This document shows, one piece after another, positions 26,814 through 36,457 of a stretch of 64,000 nucleotides of DNA (positions are counted from its first letter, which is position 1; every line of letters begins with the position of its first letter). A model generated the notes under the pieces. That model worked only from the letters and a program-made list of their open reading frames with translations. It made no database searches and had not been told where the DNA came from. The DNA comes from Sulfurospirillum multivorans DSM 12446 (GTDB taxonomy: Bacteria > Campylobacterota > Campylobacteria > Campylobacterales > Sulfurospirillaceae). The position numbers and the translations under genes are program-made. The stretch lies in contig NZ_CP007201.1 of assembly GCF_000568815.1 (NCBI RefSeq), positions 1,426,001 through 1,490,000 of the forward strand, given 5' to 3'.

Positions 26814-27442
26814 ACAGCGATATTAAATTGTCCATCAATATTTTTCTGGCCAGTGCAATTAAGCTCATAAATATCAACAACCAATTCACTTTCTTCAATG
26901 GCATTCATAAATTTCATTGTATTGGCAAATGAACCACTAAAATCAACTTTGAGGGTTAAAATTTGTTCAATTTTCTGAATACTTGGTTCATTGATTTTGT
27001 TTTCAATGACCTTAATGCGCACAGCGTATTGTTGCGCTAATTGTGCAATCGAGTGTAGAAAATTTGCCCAATTTTCATCATTAAAAAGAAGGTATGAGAG
27101 CTCTTTGAGCTTGCCATCAACATAGGCATTGGTAAACGTCGTTTTTTCTAAAAGAAGTTTTGCATTTTCAATATCAGACTTTACTTTTCTGATTAAAAAA
27201 GTCGAATCTCCATCGCGTGAAACAGAAGCCAAATAGGCTTGCTCATTGTGTAGCTTTTTTTCAACCTCTTTAGCATTGCGCATGGTTTGATTGAGCATGG
27301 TTTCGGTAATAGGAAAGAGATAGCTGTAAAATACAAAGCCAATCAGGGTAAAAACCATAGCAAAAATAAGATACGTCTCACTACTTTTTTTACCTTGGAA
27401 GTAGAGATCTATTTTATCCATAAGCGTATCAATACTATTCAT
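26795..27442 (-). CDS. PilO/MshJ-like inner-membrane alignment protein
   Basis: A 215-residue bitopic protein with one membrane helix at about residues 23-45 (TYLIFAMVFTLIGFVFYSYLF), then a coiled coil (NAKEVEKKLHNEQAYL) and a C-terminal ferredoxin-like domain, the PilO/GspM pattern. It overlaps both neighbours and lies between the PilM/PilN-like and MshK-like genes, so it would belong to the inner-membrane alignment subcomplex. Confidence 0.72.
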   Translation of the reverse strand: MNSIDTLMDKIDLYFQGKKSSETYLIFAMVFTLIGFVFYSYLFPITETMLNQTMRNAKEVEKKLHNEQAYLASVSRDGDSTFLIRKVKSDIENAKLLLEKTTFTNAYVDGKLKELSYLLFNDENWANFLHSIAQLAQQYAVRIKVIENKINEPSIQKIEQILTLKVDFSGSFANTMKFMNAIEESELVVDIYELNCTGQKNIDGQFNIAVWGMKY

Positions 27443-28961
27443 CGTTCAATCCTATAGAGATTTTACTGGTATAGAGTTTGATTTTATCATCTTGAATAAT
27501 TTTATCGGTTGTGATCCTGTATTTTTTTAACGCTGTCAAATCTTGAATAAATTCCGTAATCCTTTTTTCACTTTGATTACGAACGAAAAAGTTGAGTTGT
27601 TTTTGCTTAAATTCTATGGCTTCAACTTTGCAGCCATTTTGGTTTGAAAGTTGGAAGATTTCTAAAAGCATTAACGCTTTCATTGGGTACGAGATCTTTT
27701 TATTATAGATTTCACTTAAGAGTTTTTTTCTAAATTCAAACTTAGTGGTCTCATTGTTAACCAAAGTATCCACTTTCTCTTTTTCAGCTTTGAGCTGAGC
27801 TAACTCTTGTCTAATTGCAGATGTTTTTTGAAAAATCTCATTGTATTCACTTGTCTCTTTTACTGCTTTGAGGCTTAGAAAAGAGTGGTATGCAAATTGA
27901 TATGCAGGGTAAGCAAGACTTAAGATAATACTCGCAGCCATGATGCCTAAAAGTTTACCAGAGGCTCTGTATTTAAGAGGTGGAGGTCTTTTGTAGATTG
28001 AAAAATTGAGATTATCGTCTTGATTTTCCATATAAAGCTGAGCACTCAGCATCATTAAAATATGAATTTGATCGATGTACCACTCTTTCGAGTTAATAGC
28101 GATGCTAAAATTGAACTCAAAAGATTCTAATCCAAGGTAACTTTTACCATACTCTTCAATGCCTGAAAATGTACCAATTTCAGATCCTAGATAGATACGA
28201 TCAATAAAATCGATGTTATAAGAGCGTTTTGTAAAGACTAAAACATCGCTAATGTATAAGAAAATTTCTCCAAAAAGTTGCATTAAACTTTGTTGGTATT
28301 GGTTATTGGTTGCTCTAAGCCCTTCGTTGGTTAAGAGTTTGTAAAAATCTTCTTCATCGATGCGCTCACCGATGAGTTCACAAAATTTTTCGTTGATCTC
28401 TTTGAGTGAGTAGTGCAGTGATTTCGAGTAGATATATTCACCGCCTTTATAGATGGTTAAAAAGGCATCTGCTTTTTGAAAATAGACAAAACAGTGTGTT
28501 CCCTCAGCTTCAATAAAATTTTTACGGTAAAGCGCTTTAATTAAAAAAGGTGCAGCGGTAACATAATCAATATAGCGTGTTTTTTCTTTAATAGGTGTGA
28601 GTTTGGAATGAATAAGGGTTGCATCAATAATAAAGATATTAAAAGAGCGATTTTTAGAATCTTTTGATTCAGTTTCGATATAACTTATAGAATATTCAAT
28701 AGCAGAATCTAGGGCTAATTCATCATACACTTTTATTTCAATAGCATCTTTAAGATCGCTGTCAGGAATATTACGACTTACATCAATAGTAGCACTTATA
28801 ACATCACGCGTTTGCAGATACGAGGTATAAAACGCATTTTTATCACTTTTTTCTAGCTTGTTAAGTTTGATTTCATTTTTTGAATAGGTATAGGAGACGA
28901 GCGATAAAGGGTCTATTGATACAATTTCTGAGCTCAAACGTCTATCCTCAGTTACGGCCAT
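27435..28961 (-). CDS. MshI-like fusion of PilM-type and PilN-type domains
   Basis: First gene of the cluster. The 508-residue protein has a cytoplasmic N-terminal half of about 320 residues resembling an actin-fold PilM/GspL domain. A single membrane helix follows near 335-358 (LLGIMAASIILSLAYPAYQFAY), then a coiled coil (SAIRQELAQLKAEKEKVD) and a PilN-like periplasmic domain. In type IV pili these are two proteins, PilM and PilN; here they are one, as in MshI or GspL. The gap to era at 29020 is short. Confidence 0.72.
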   Translation of the reverse strand: MAVTEDRRLSSEIVSIDPLSLVSYTYSKNEIKLNKLEKSDKNAFYTSYLQTRDVISATIDVSRNIPDSDLKDAIEIKVYDELALDSAIEYSISYIETESKDSKNRSFNIFIIDATLIHSKLTPIKEKTRYIDYVTAAPFLIKALYRKNFIEAEGTHCFVYFQKADAFLTIYKGGEYIYSKSLHYSLKEINEKFCELIGERIDEEDFYKLLTNEGLRATNNQYQQSLMQLFGEIFLYISDVLVFTKRSYNIDFIDRIYLGSEIGTFSGIEEYGKSYLGLESFEFNFSIAINSKEWYIDQIHILMMLSAQLYMENQDDNLNFSIYKRPPPLKYRASGKLLGIMAASIILSLAYPAYQFAYHSFLSLKAVKETSEYNEIFQKTSAIRQELAQLKAEKEKVDTLVNNETTKFEFRKKLLSEIYNKKISYPMKALMLLEIFQLSNQNGCKVEAIEFKQKQLNFFVRNQSEKRITEFIQDLTALKKYRITTDKIIQDDKIKLYTSKISIGLNDE

Positions 28962-29019
28962 TTTAAAAACCCCTTTTAAATAATTATATCTCTATGATAA
29001 CGATGATATTACAGTAACT

Positions 29020-29910
29020 TTATTCTACTATATAACCAATTTTCTTCAACATTTCTTTATCTTGACTCCAACCCTGCTTCACCACAACAACAAGTTTCAG
29101 AAAGACACGTTTTTGTGACAAGGATTCAATGAGCAAACGAGCGCTAGAACCGATTCTTTTGATCGTTTGACCTTCTTTACCAATTACAATACCTTTCTGA
29201 CTTTTTTTATCAACAATAATAGTAGCATAAATATTATCGATTGTCTCTTTTTCATCTACTTTATCAATGATTACATCCGCAAAATAGGGGATTTCATCAC
29301 TCGTATTTTCGAAAATTGCTTCTCGAATCAGCTCTTTATAAATGTCACGTGAGCGCTCTGTTGTAAGAATTTCAGGGTCATAAAGATAAGGATGCTCTGG
29401 CATATATTTTGAGATCGCTTCTAAAAGATAGGATTGTGAGATTCCTTTTTTTACTGAAACAGGGATGAGTGCCACAAATTTATCTTGATAGGCTTGATAT
29501 TCTGTAATCTTGTCAAAAAGTGCTGTTTGGGAAACACTGTCTGTTTTTGTAAGGAGAACCATATGGGGAATATTGTTTTTATTAAGGGATAAAAAATCTA
29601 CATAATGCTGAAGAGCATCGCTTGCTGGAGCTAAAAAGAGAATGAGATCACAATCACCCATAGCTTTCATTGCTTCTTCAAGCATAAATTGGTTTAACAA
29701 ACGTTCTTGTTCATGAATACCAGGAGTGTCAATAAAAATAATTTGTGTATTTTCGTGCATTGCGATGATATTTAAACGTTTTCGTGTCGCGTTGGCTTTA
29801 TGTGAAACCATTGCAAGTTTTTCACCTACAAGCCAGTTGAGTAGGGAACTTTTACCCGCATTGGGTCTGCCAATAACGGCTACGTACCCTGTTTTTGTTT
29901 TTTCAGTCAT
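29020..29910 (-). CDS. era: GTPase Era
   Basis: Ribosome-assembly GTPase binding the 3' end of 16S rRNA. In 296 residues the G1 motif is GRPNAGKSSLLN, G3 is DTPGIHE, G4 is TKTD and the C-terminal KH domain carries GKEGQTIKRIGSSAR. It is the conserved partner of hslU in Campylobacter gene order, separated from it by 13 bases. Confidence 0.96.
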   Translation of the reverse strand: MTEKTKTGYVAVIGRPNAGKSSLLNWLVGEKLAMVSHKANATRKRLNIIAMHENTQIIFIDTPGIHEQERLLNQFMLEEAMKAMGDCDLILFLAPASDALQHYVDFLSLNKNNIPHMVLLTKTDSVSQTALFDKITEYQAYQDKFVALIPVSVKKGISQSYLLEAISKYMPEHPYLYDPEILTTERSRDIYKELIREAIFENTSDEIPYFADVIIDKVDEKETIDNIYATIIVDKKSQKGIVIGKEGQTIKRIGSSARLLIESLSQKRVFLKLVVVVKQGWSQDKEMLKKIGYIVE

Positions 29911-29923
29911 TTGTCTTCTTTAC

Positions 29924-31249
29924 TTATAAAATATAGCGACTACTATCTTCGCTTTCTACAATGGCATCGAGTTTAGCATGGACTAGTTCTTTTGTGACAT
30001 GTAATATCTCTCCAAAATGCTCATCGGCTGTATAACTGATATCTTCTAATACTTTTTCAATAATGGTATGCAATCTTCTTGCTCCAATATCTTCTGTTTT
30101 TTCATTGGTAATTTGCGCAATTTTTGCAATCGAAGCAATAGCATCATCATCAAAAACAAGTTCAACACCTTCAGTTTTTAGAAGTGCTTGGTATTGGCGT
30201 AAAAGTGAGTTTTTAGGTTGTGTTAAAATTTGGTAGAGGACCTCTTCTGTCAATGAACTGAGCTCTACGCGGAGAGGGAAACGCCCTTGTAATTCAGGGA
30301 TAAGATCACTTGGTTTACTCAGATGAAATGCACCTGCTGAAATAAAGAGAATATGGTCGGTTTTAATGCTTCCATATTTGGTATTGACATCACTACCTTC
30401 AACGATAGGGAGAAGATCGCGTTGAACACCTTCTTTACTTGGATCACTTCGGTGAGATTGTGAAGAGCTTACGGCAATTTTATCGATCTCATCAATAAAA
30501 ATAATACCACCATTTTGAGCTCTCTCTCTGGCTTCACTTTTGACAGCTTCCATATCCAAAAGTTTTTCGCTTGCTTCAATTCTAAGTGCCTCTTTGGCAT
30601 CTTTCACTTTCATCTCTTTTTTAATGTTCCCTTGACCTGCGCCTAATATTTTAATAAAAGACTCTTGTACTTTAATCATTTCAGGTGGTAATGAAGAATC
30701 CCCTAAATCATTACTGTTTTGCGAAATCTCTACTTCAATTTTAAGATCATCGAGTTCACCATCACGAAGTCTTTGTCGCATTTTCTCATAACTTTTTTCA
30801 TAGTCTGCTTTTTTTTCTTCACTCACACCTTTTGGAAGAGGGGGAAGTAGTTTTTCAATGATGGCTTTTTCTACATGTAAAGCAATATCGTCTTGATTTT
30901 TTTCTTTATGTTCTGCTTTGACAAGATTAATGGACGCCATCATAAGGTCACGCACCATTGACTCAACATCACGTCCTACAAAACCCACTTCGGTATATTT
31001 GCTTGCTTCCACTTTAACAAAAGGAAGAGAGAGCATTTTTGCCATACGACGTGCTATTTCTGTTTTCCCTACACCTGTTGAGCCAATCATTAAAATGTTT
31101 TTTGGCATCACTTCTTCTGCCATTTCACCTTCAAGCTTCAATCTTCGATATCGATTTCGAAGGGCAATAGCAATAGATTTTTTTGCATTAAATTGCCCAA
31201 TGATATACTCATCTAAGTAGGCAACAGTTTGTTTGGGTGTTAAATTCAT
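29924..31249 (-). CDS. hslU: ATP-dependent protease ATPase subunit HslU
   Basis: AAA+ unfoldase that feeds HslV. The 441 residues start with [22 protein letters not shown]. Walker A is GSTGVGKTE near 57, Walker B is [10 protein letters not shown] near 250, and sensor 2 is [10 protein letters not shown] near 390. The pore loop is [13 protein letters not shown]. It overlaps hslV by four bases. Two imperfect palindrome copies (near 30000 and 30872) encode LHVT and LHVE. Confidence 0.96.
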   Translation of the reverse strand: MNLTPKQTVAYLDEYIIGQFNAKKSIAIALRNRYRRLKLEGEMAEEVMPKNILMIGSTGVGKTEIARRMAKMLSLPFVKVEASKYTEVGFVGRDVESMVRDLMMASINLVKAEHKEKNQDDIALHVEKAIIEKLLPPLPKGVSEEKKADYEKSYEKMRQRLRDGELDDLKIEVEISQNSNDLGDSSLPPEMIKVQESFIKILGAGQGNIKKEMKVKDAKEALRIEASEKLLDMEAVKSEARERAQNGGIIFIDEIDKIAVSSSQSHRSDPSKEGVQRDLLPIVEGSDVNTKYGSIKTDHILFISAGAFHLSKPSDLIPELQGRFPLRVELSSLTEEVLYQILTQPKNSLLRQYQALLKTEGVELVFDDDAIASIAKIAQITNEKTEDIGARRLHTIIEKVLEDISYTADEHFGEILHVTKELVHAKLDAIVESEDSSRYIL

Positions 31250-31791
31250 GCTTCTTTACTCTCTAAAACATATGTTTTGATGTTATCATTAGTATAAATA
31301 CAAAGCTCACTAGCAATTTTTAAACTCTCTTTTACGATCGTTTCTTCGTCAAGATTAGTGTGGCGATCCAGTGCACGTGCAGCTGATATGGCGTAGTTTC
31401 CACCGCTTCCAATTGCTGCGATTTTACCGTCCTCTGGTTCCACCACATCTCCATTACCACTCAAAATGAAAATGTGATCACAATCTAAAACAATCATCAT
31501 CGCTTCTAAACGACGCAACATTTTATCTTTACGCCACTCTTTGGAAAATTCAATGACCGATTTGTACAAATCGCCTTTTTTCTGCTCTAAAATACCTTCA
31601 AACATATCAAAAAGGTTAAACGCATCAGCAGTACTTCCTGCAAAGCCTGCTAAGATTTTGCCGTTATAGAGTTTGCGAATTTTCGTGGCATTACTTTTAA
31701 GCACGGTATTGCCAAAAGTGACTTGCCCATCACCGCCAATAACCGCTTTTTTGTCGCCGCGACACGCAAGGATGGTGGTTGCTTCAAACAT
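31246..31791 (-). CDS. hslV: ATP-dependent protease subunit HslV
   Basis: N-terminal-nucleophile peptidase of 181 residues. The sequence [13 protein letters not shown] shows the catalytic Thr preceded by MFEA rather than by Met alone, a four-residue leader also present in Campylobacter HslV as I recall it. [14 protein letters not shown] and [11 protein letters not shown] are family signatures. It works as a dodecamer with HslU. Confidence 0.96.
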   Translation of the reverse strand: MFEATTILACRGDKKAVIGGDGQVTFGNTVLKSNATKIRKLYNGKILAGFAGSTADAFNLFDMFEGILEQKKGDLYKSVIEFSKEWRKDKMLRRLEAMMIVLDCDHIFILSGNGDVVEPEDGKIAAIGSGGNYAISAARALDRHTNLDEETIVKESLKIASELCIYTNDNIKTYVLESKEA

Positions 31792-31796
31792 TGAAT

Positions 31797-32243
31797 TTAT
31801 TCTCCAAGAATAATAAGCGCCAATGTGGCGTGAATACCGTGTCCTAACTTAATACTTACATCAAAATTACCCGTCGTTTTGATCGCATGTTCAAGCTCAA
31901 CGGTTTTTTTATCGATTTCGATTTTGTGTTGCTCTTTAAGTTCATGCGCAATTTCCTCTTTAGTCACTGCACCAAAAAGACTTCCATTCGCGCCAAGTTT
32001 ACGTTTGACTGTAAGTTTTAATTCACCAAGTTTTTTCTCTATCGCTTTAAGATTGGCGATTTCTTCCGCTTCTGCAGCTGCTTTTTTGCGTTGGTCTGAT
32101 TCGTATTTTCGCATCACTTCATTGGTCGCCAAAAGCGCAAAGCCTTTACCAATGAGGAAGTTTTGACCGTAACCGTCTTTAACCTCTTTGATTTCGCCTT
32201 TTTTACCCAAATCTTTAACATCTTTAATCAATAAAACTTTCAT
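31797..32243 (-). CDS. rplI: 50S ribosomal protein L9
   Basis: A 148-residue ribosomal protein starting [25 protein letters not shown]. The N-terminal rRNA-binding domain, the long connecting helix ([21 protein letters not shown]) and the C-terminal domain ([17 protein letters not shown]) are all visible. It is five bases upstream of hslV. Confidence 0.97.
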   Translation of the reverse strand: MKVLLIKDVKDLGKKGEIKEVKDGYGQNFLIGKGFALLATNEVMRKYESDQRKKAAAEAEEIANLKAIEKKLGELKLTVKRKLGANGSLFGAVTKEEIAHELKEQHKIEIDKKTVELEHAIKTTGNFDVSIKLGHGIHATLALIILGE

Positions 32244-32261
32244 ATAAAATCCTTTAGTTTT

Positions 32262-32681
32262 CTATTTCATCGTTTTTGGAAGTGGGGCATTTTTCAGTTT
32301 TTCACCATGAAAGGCATCAATGCCACCACTGAGTTGGGCAATGTTTGAAAAGCCCATTCTTCGTAAAATAAATATCATTTGTGTTGTGCGTCCACCAATA
32401 TGGCAGTAAAAAATCAAAAGCTTATTGGCGAGTTTTTTAAGTTCGTCCATGTGTTGATGAATGGTTGAAGTTGGCATAAGAATGTCTGTTCCTCTGATAC
32501 TTGACTCAGAATACTCATACATCTCTCTGATATCAATAAGTACAAAATCGAGCCTTTTTTGCGCTCTGAGATTTAGCATTACATGTAACTCTTCTCCACT
32601 GACTTCGCAGCTTTTTGTTACGGTTTTGACTAAATTCATCATCGCTTCTTCACTCCATTCATCGTTAATTGGCTTATCCAC
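32262..32681 (-). CDS. Rhodanese-like domain protein
   Basis: A 139-residue single-domain sulfurtransferase-like protein. The active-site loop is FYCHIGGRTTQ, where the cysteine would carry the persulfide. LIDIREMYEYSESSI is the typical N-terminal rhodanese motif and SGGIDAFHGE the C-terminal one. Its sulfur donor and acceptor are unknown. It lies seven bases after argG. A palindrome copy (32579) encodes LHVM. Confidence 0.88.
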   Translation of the reverse strand: MDKPINDEWSEEAMMNLVKTVTKSCEVSGEELHVMLNLRAQKRLDFVLIDIREMYEYSESSIRGTDILMPTSTIHQHMDELKKLANKLLIFYCHIGGRTTQMIFILRRMGFSNIAQLSGGIDAFHGEKLKNAPLPKTMK

Positions 32682-32687
32682 TGGGGT

Positions 32688-33917
32688 TTAAGCTTTGCCT
32701 TGATTTCTTTTATTCTTCCCACTAATGATAAAACGTAGGGCATTAAGTTTAATAAAGCCCGCTGCATCTTTTTGGTTATACACTTCATCTTCTTCAAAGG
32801 TGCAGAATGCTTCACTGAAGAGATTGTTGGTCTTAGAATCTCTTCCGATGACCGAAACATTGCCCTTATACAGTTTAAGTTTTACGGTGCCGTTTACGGT
32901 TTCTTGCGATTTATCAATGGCTGCTTGCATCATCTCACGCTCTGGAGAGAACCAAAATCCGTTATAAATGGTTTTCGCATACGTTGGCATGATCTCATCT
33001 TTAAAATGTGCCGCTTCACGATCTAGTGTAATGCTCTCAATCGCTCTGTGTGCGCGAAGCATAATCGTACCACCCGGTGTTTCGTAACAACCTCTACTTT
33101 TCATTCCCACAAAACGGTTTTCAACGATGTCGATACGACCGATGCCATGTTTACAGCCAAGCTCATTAAGTTTGGTAAGCATTGTGGCAGGACTTAATTT
33201 AACACCGTTTAGTGCGACTGGATCACCCTTTTCATAGGTAATTTCAATCACTTCGGATTGATCAGGCGCTTTTTCAGGGCTGACCGTCCATCGCCACATG
33301 TCTTCTTCTGGCTCTGCTGCTGGATTTTCAAGCACGAGTCCCTCATACGAGATATGAAGCAAGTTTGCATCCATAGAGTAGGGCGATTTACCTGGTTTTT
33401 TCTCAATTTTGATACCGTTTTTCTCTGCATACGCAAGAAGTTTTTCACGAGAGTTTAAATCCCATTCTCTCCAAGGTGCAATGATGACAAGATCTGAATT
33501 CATGCTCAAATATCCCATCTCAAAACGAACTTGATCATTGCCTTTACCTGTAGCACCATGACTGACGCCATCAGCACCCACTTGTGCTGCGATTTCTGCT
33601 TGGCGTTTTGCGATCAAAGGTCTTGCGATTGAGGTTCCTAGAAGGTATTCACCCTCATAAATGGCATTGGCTCTAAACATAGGGAATACGTAATCTTTAA
33701 CAAATTCTTCTTTTAAATCTTCAATAAAAATATTTTCTGGCTTAATGCCTAAAGAGATGGCTTTTTTGCGCGCTGGCTCTAACTCTTCACCTTGGCCAAT
33801 ATCCGCTGTGAACGTGACTACTTCACATTTATACTCATCTTGGAGCCATTTTAAAATAATACTGGTATCAAGTCCACCTGAATAGGCTAAAACTACTTTT
33901 TTAACATCTTTTTTCAT
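32688..33917 (-). CDS. argG: Argininosuccinate synthase
   Basis: Arginine-pathway ligase joining citrulline and aspartate. I start it at 33917 ([19 protein letters not shown], 409 aa), with GAGGATT upstream; the frame is open to 34016 but the extension is unconserved. The ATP pyrophosphatase P-loop is [24 protein letters not shown] and [13 protein letters not shown] are substrate-binding motifs. A palindrome copy sits upstream at 34000-34011, between argG and the divergent S4 gene. Confidence 0.96.
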   Translation of the reverse strand: MKKDVKKVVLAYSGGLDTSIILKWLQDEYKCEVVTFTADIGQGEELEPARKKAISLGIKPENIFIEDLKEEFVKDYVFPMFRANAIYEGEYLLGTSIARPLIAKRQAEIAAQVGADGVSHGATGKGNDQVRFEMGYLSMNSDLVIIAPWREWDLNSREKLLAYAEKNGIKIEKKPGKSPYSMDANLLHISYEGLVLENPAAEPEEDMWRWTVSPEKAPDQSEVIEITYEKGDPVALNGVKLSPATMLTKLNELGCKHGIGRIDIVENRFVGMKSRGCYETPGGTIMLRAHRAIESITLDREAAHFKDEIMPTYAKTIYNGFWFSPEREMMQAAIDKSQETVNGTVKLKLYKGNVSVIGRDSKTNNLFSEAFCTFEEDEVYNQKDAAGFIKLNALRFIISGKNKRNQGKA

Positions 33918-34073
33918 AATACGAATCCTCACAGAATTTATAGAATTGTGTGATGGTAGCGCAAGTTTGTAAAAACTTTGCTTATGCTTTAGGCAGGGTT
34001 TTACATGTAAAGTCAAAAAAGCAAGTTTAAATATTCTTTTGATAGAATGAGCGTTAAATCCTAAGGATGGGGT

Positions 34074-34319
34074 ATGAGAGTCGATAAATTTTTAAACAGC
34101 GTGAATATCACCAAACGTCGTGCCATATCGGAAGATATGTGCAAAAATGGCGTTGTTTGCATCAACGATGCCGTTGCAAAGCCTGCAAAAGATGTCAAAG
34201 TGGGTGATATTATTACGATTAATTATCTTGAAAAAGCAGTAAAATACGAGGTTTTGCAAATTCCTGAAGCCAAAACCATTCCAAAAACGAAACAAAACGA
34301 ATACGTAAGGGAAGCGTAA
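34074..34319 (+). CDS. S4-domain RNA-binding protein
   Basis: An 81-residue protein made almost entirely of one S4 domain ([26 protein letters not shown]). Relatives include HslR/Hsp15 and YbcJ, which bind RNA or stalled 50S subunits. It is co-oriented with trpD, which starts at its stop (TAATG). Confidence 0.85.
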   Translation: MRVDKFLNSVNITKRRAISEDMCKNGVVCINDAVAKPAKDVKVGDIITINYLEKAVKYEVLQIPEAKTIPKTKQNEYVREA

Positions 34320-35302
34320 TGAATTACCAAGAGGCCTATGAACAGTTTAATGCGCTCTTTGAAAATGAACTAAGTTCCGAAGCAGCAGCACAATTTTTAG
34401 TCGAACTCTACGATCGAGGTGAGAGTTTTGAAGAGATCGCAGCCGCGGCAAATGTGATGCGCGAACACAGCATTAAGCTCGATATTCCAGCACACTTGAA
34501 AGCTGAATTGATTGACATCGTAGGTACTGGCGGTGATAAAAGCGGAACGTTTAACATCTCTACAACAACATCCATCGTTTTAGCCGCACTTGGGTGCAAA
34601 GTTGCCAAACATGGCAGCGGTTCTGCCACTTCACTCTCTGGCAGTGCCGATGTACTTAAAGCCTTAGGACTCAACCTGAGTTTAACACCTGAAAAACAGA
34701 TCAAAATGCTTGAAGAGTGCGGCTTTGTTTTCATGTTTGCAATGAATCACCATCCGTGCATGAAGCATATTATGCCCATTCGAAGAAGTCTCTCACACCG
34801 TACGATTTTCAATATGTTAGGACCTCTTGCCAATCCTGCGGGTACTCAAAAACAGATGGTTGGTGTTTTTCATGTCGATTACATTGATCGTTTTAGCAAA
34901 GCGTTACGCGAGCTTGGCACAATGAAAAGCATGGTGGTAAGTTCTCTTGATGGTTTGGATGAAGTGAGCATTACGGCTCCAACGCGTTACACGATGATTG
35001 AAAATAAAATCATCACCGAAGGCGAAATCAACCCTGAAGCATTTGGCTTTACCTTTGCTCCACTTGAGGCAATTAAAGGTGGTGATAGCATCCAAAATGC
35101 TGAGATTACGCGCTCAATTTTAAGAGGTGATGAGAAGGGGGCAAAACTCAATGTTGTACTCTTAAATGGTGCCTGTGCTTTAGTGCTAGATGGAAAAGCG
35201 AGAGATATACAAGAAGGAATTGCGCTCATGAAAGATGCCATTGAAAGCAAAAAAGCATGGGATAAACTGGGCGAAATTATTAAGCTCTCTTATCTTATAT
35301 GA
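34319..35302 (+). CDS. trpD: Anthranilate phosphoribosyltransferase
   Basis: Tryptophan-pathway enzyme transferring phosphoribose to anthranilate. The PRPP-binding glycine motif DIVGTGGDKSGTFNIST is near residue 66 and KHGSGSATSLSGSADVL follows. Length (327 aa) is slightly short but normal. It stands apart from other trp genes in this window and overlaps tsaE by four bases. Confidence 0.95.
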   Translation: MNYQEAYEQFNALFENELSSEAAAQFLVELYDRGESFEEIAAAANVMREHSIKLDIPAHLKAELIDIVGTGGDKSGTFNISTTTSIVLAALGCKVAKHGSGSATSLSGSADVLKALGLNLSLTPEKQIKMLEECGFVFMFAMNHHPCMKHIMPIRRSLSHRTIFNMLGPLANPAGTQKQMVGVFHVDYIDRFSKALRELGTMKSMVVSSLDGLDEVSITAPTRYTMIENKIITEGEINPEAFGFTFAPLEAIKGGDSIQNAEITRSILRGDEKGAKLNVVLLNGACALVLDGKARDIQEGIALMKDAIESKKAWDKLGEIIKLSYLI

Positions 35303-35730
35303 GTCAATGTTATGAAAAAGTGTGTGATTTAGCGCACTTAATTGCTTTTGCTGAAGAGATAAAAAATAAACTTGGGAATTCAGGTGTGCTTTTATTACGA
35401 GGGAATCTCGCAAGTGGAAAAACCGCTTTCGTTAAAGCGTTTGCTAAAACACTAGGACTTGAAGAAGCAATCTCATCGCCAACCTTTTCGATTTTGCATG
35501 AGTATGATGAAAAACTGTTTCATTATGACATTTACCAATGTGGAAGTAATGGTTTTTTGCAAAGTGGATTGATCGAAAAATTAGATGTTGAAGGTTACCA
35601 TCTCATTGAATGGGGTGATGCTGAGTTTGAAAAATTACTGCACCATTTTGGTGTTGAGTATAGTACAATCGATATCGAAACAATGGATTTAAAACGCAAT
35701 TATAAGGTTCACATTAATGCATACGCTTAA
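35299..35730 (+). CDS. tsaE: tRNA threonylcarbamoyladenosine biosynthesis protein TsaE
   Basis: ATPase partner of TsaB and TsaD in making t6A at position 37 of tRNA. In 143 residues the Walker A is LRGNLASGKTAFVKAF near 32, followed by SSPTFSILHEY and the ATP-binding LIEWGDAE near 110. It overlaps lptB by 14 bases. Confidence 0.93.
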   Translation: MSQCYEKVCDLAHLIAFAEEIKNKLGNSGVLLLRGNLASGKTAFVKAFAKTLGLEEAISSPTFSILHEYDEKLFHYDIYQCGSNGFLQSGLIEKLDVEGYHLIEWGDAEFEKLLHHFGVEYSTIDIETMDLKRNYKVHINAYA

Positions 35731-36439
35731 AGTTCAAGAATTACAAAAAGTGATTAAAAAAACAGAAATTATTAAAGGGGTGTCCCTTGATGTTCAAAGT
35801 GGCGAAGTCGTAGGACTTTTAGGTCCCAATGGTGCGGGTAAAACAACCATGTTTTATATGATTTGTGGACTTATCCCTCCAAGCTCTGGCGTTGTTTTTC
35901 TAGATAATCAGGATGTCACTCAAATACCTTTACATGTAAGAGCAAAATTAGGTATTGGTTACCTTCCTCAAGAATCAAGTATTTTTAAAGACCTGAGTGT
36001 AGAAGAGAACATTATGCTTGCCGCTGAAATTGTTTATCCTAATAAAGAGGATGCAATGAAGCGCGTGGAAGAGCTTTTAAATTTGCTCAATATTGAACCT
36101 ATTCGTAAACGCAATGGTGTGAGCCTTAGTGGTGGTGAGAGGCGTCGTTGCGAGATCGCACGCTCTTTGGTCTTAAAACCAAAATTTCTCCTTCTTGACG
36201 AGCCTTTTGCGGGTGTTGATCCTATCGCTGTATCCGATATTCAAGGTATTGTTCAAGAGCTCGCAAAGCTGGATATTGGTGTTTTGATTACGGACCATAA
36301 TGTACGCGAGACTCTCGCCATTTGTGATAGGGCTTATGTACTTAAAGATGGGGCTCTTTTGGCAAGTGGTGGTAGTGAAGAAGTTGCTCAAAACAAACTG
36401 GTGAAGACGTATTATCTTGGTGAAGATTTCAGGTTTTAA
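35717..36439 (+). CDS. lptB: LPS export ABC transporter ATPase LptB
   Basis: Cytoplasmic ATPase of the LptB2FGC complex that extracts LPS/LOS from the inner membrane. The 240 residues show Walker A GPNGAGKTTMF near 37, signature SLSGGERRRCEIA and Walker B LLLDEPFAGVDP. The C-terminal DHNVRETLAICDRAYVL is LptB-typical. A palindrome copy at 35930 encodes LHVR. It lies just upstream of rpoN, the classic lptB-rpoN order. Confidence 0.95.
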   Translation: MHTLKVQELQKVIKKTEIIKGVSLDVQSGEVVGLLGPNGAGKTTMFYMICGLIPPSSGVVFLDNQDVTQIPLHVRAKLGIGYLPQESSIFKDLSVEENIMLAAEIVYPNKEDAMKRVEELLNLLNIEPIRKRNGVSLSGGERRRCEIARSLVLKPKFLLLDEPFAGVDPIAVSDIQGIVQELAKLDIGVLITDHNVRETLAICDRAYVLKDGALLASGGSEEVAQNKLVKTYYLGEDFRF

Positions 36440-36457
36440 TAGATAAGGAGATTGGTT

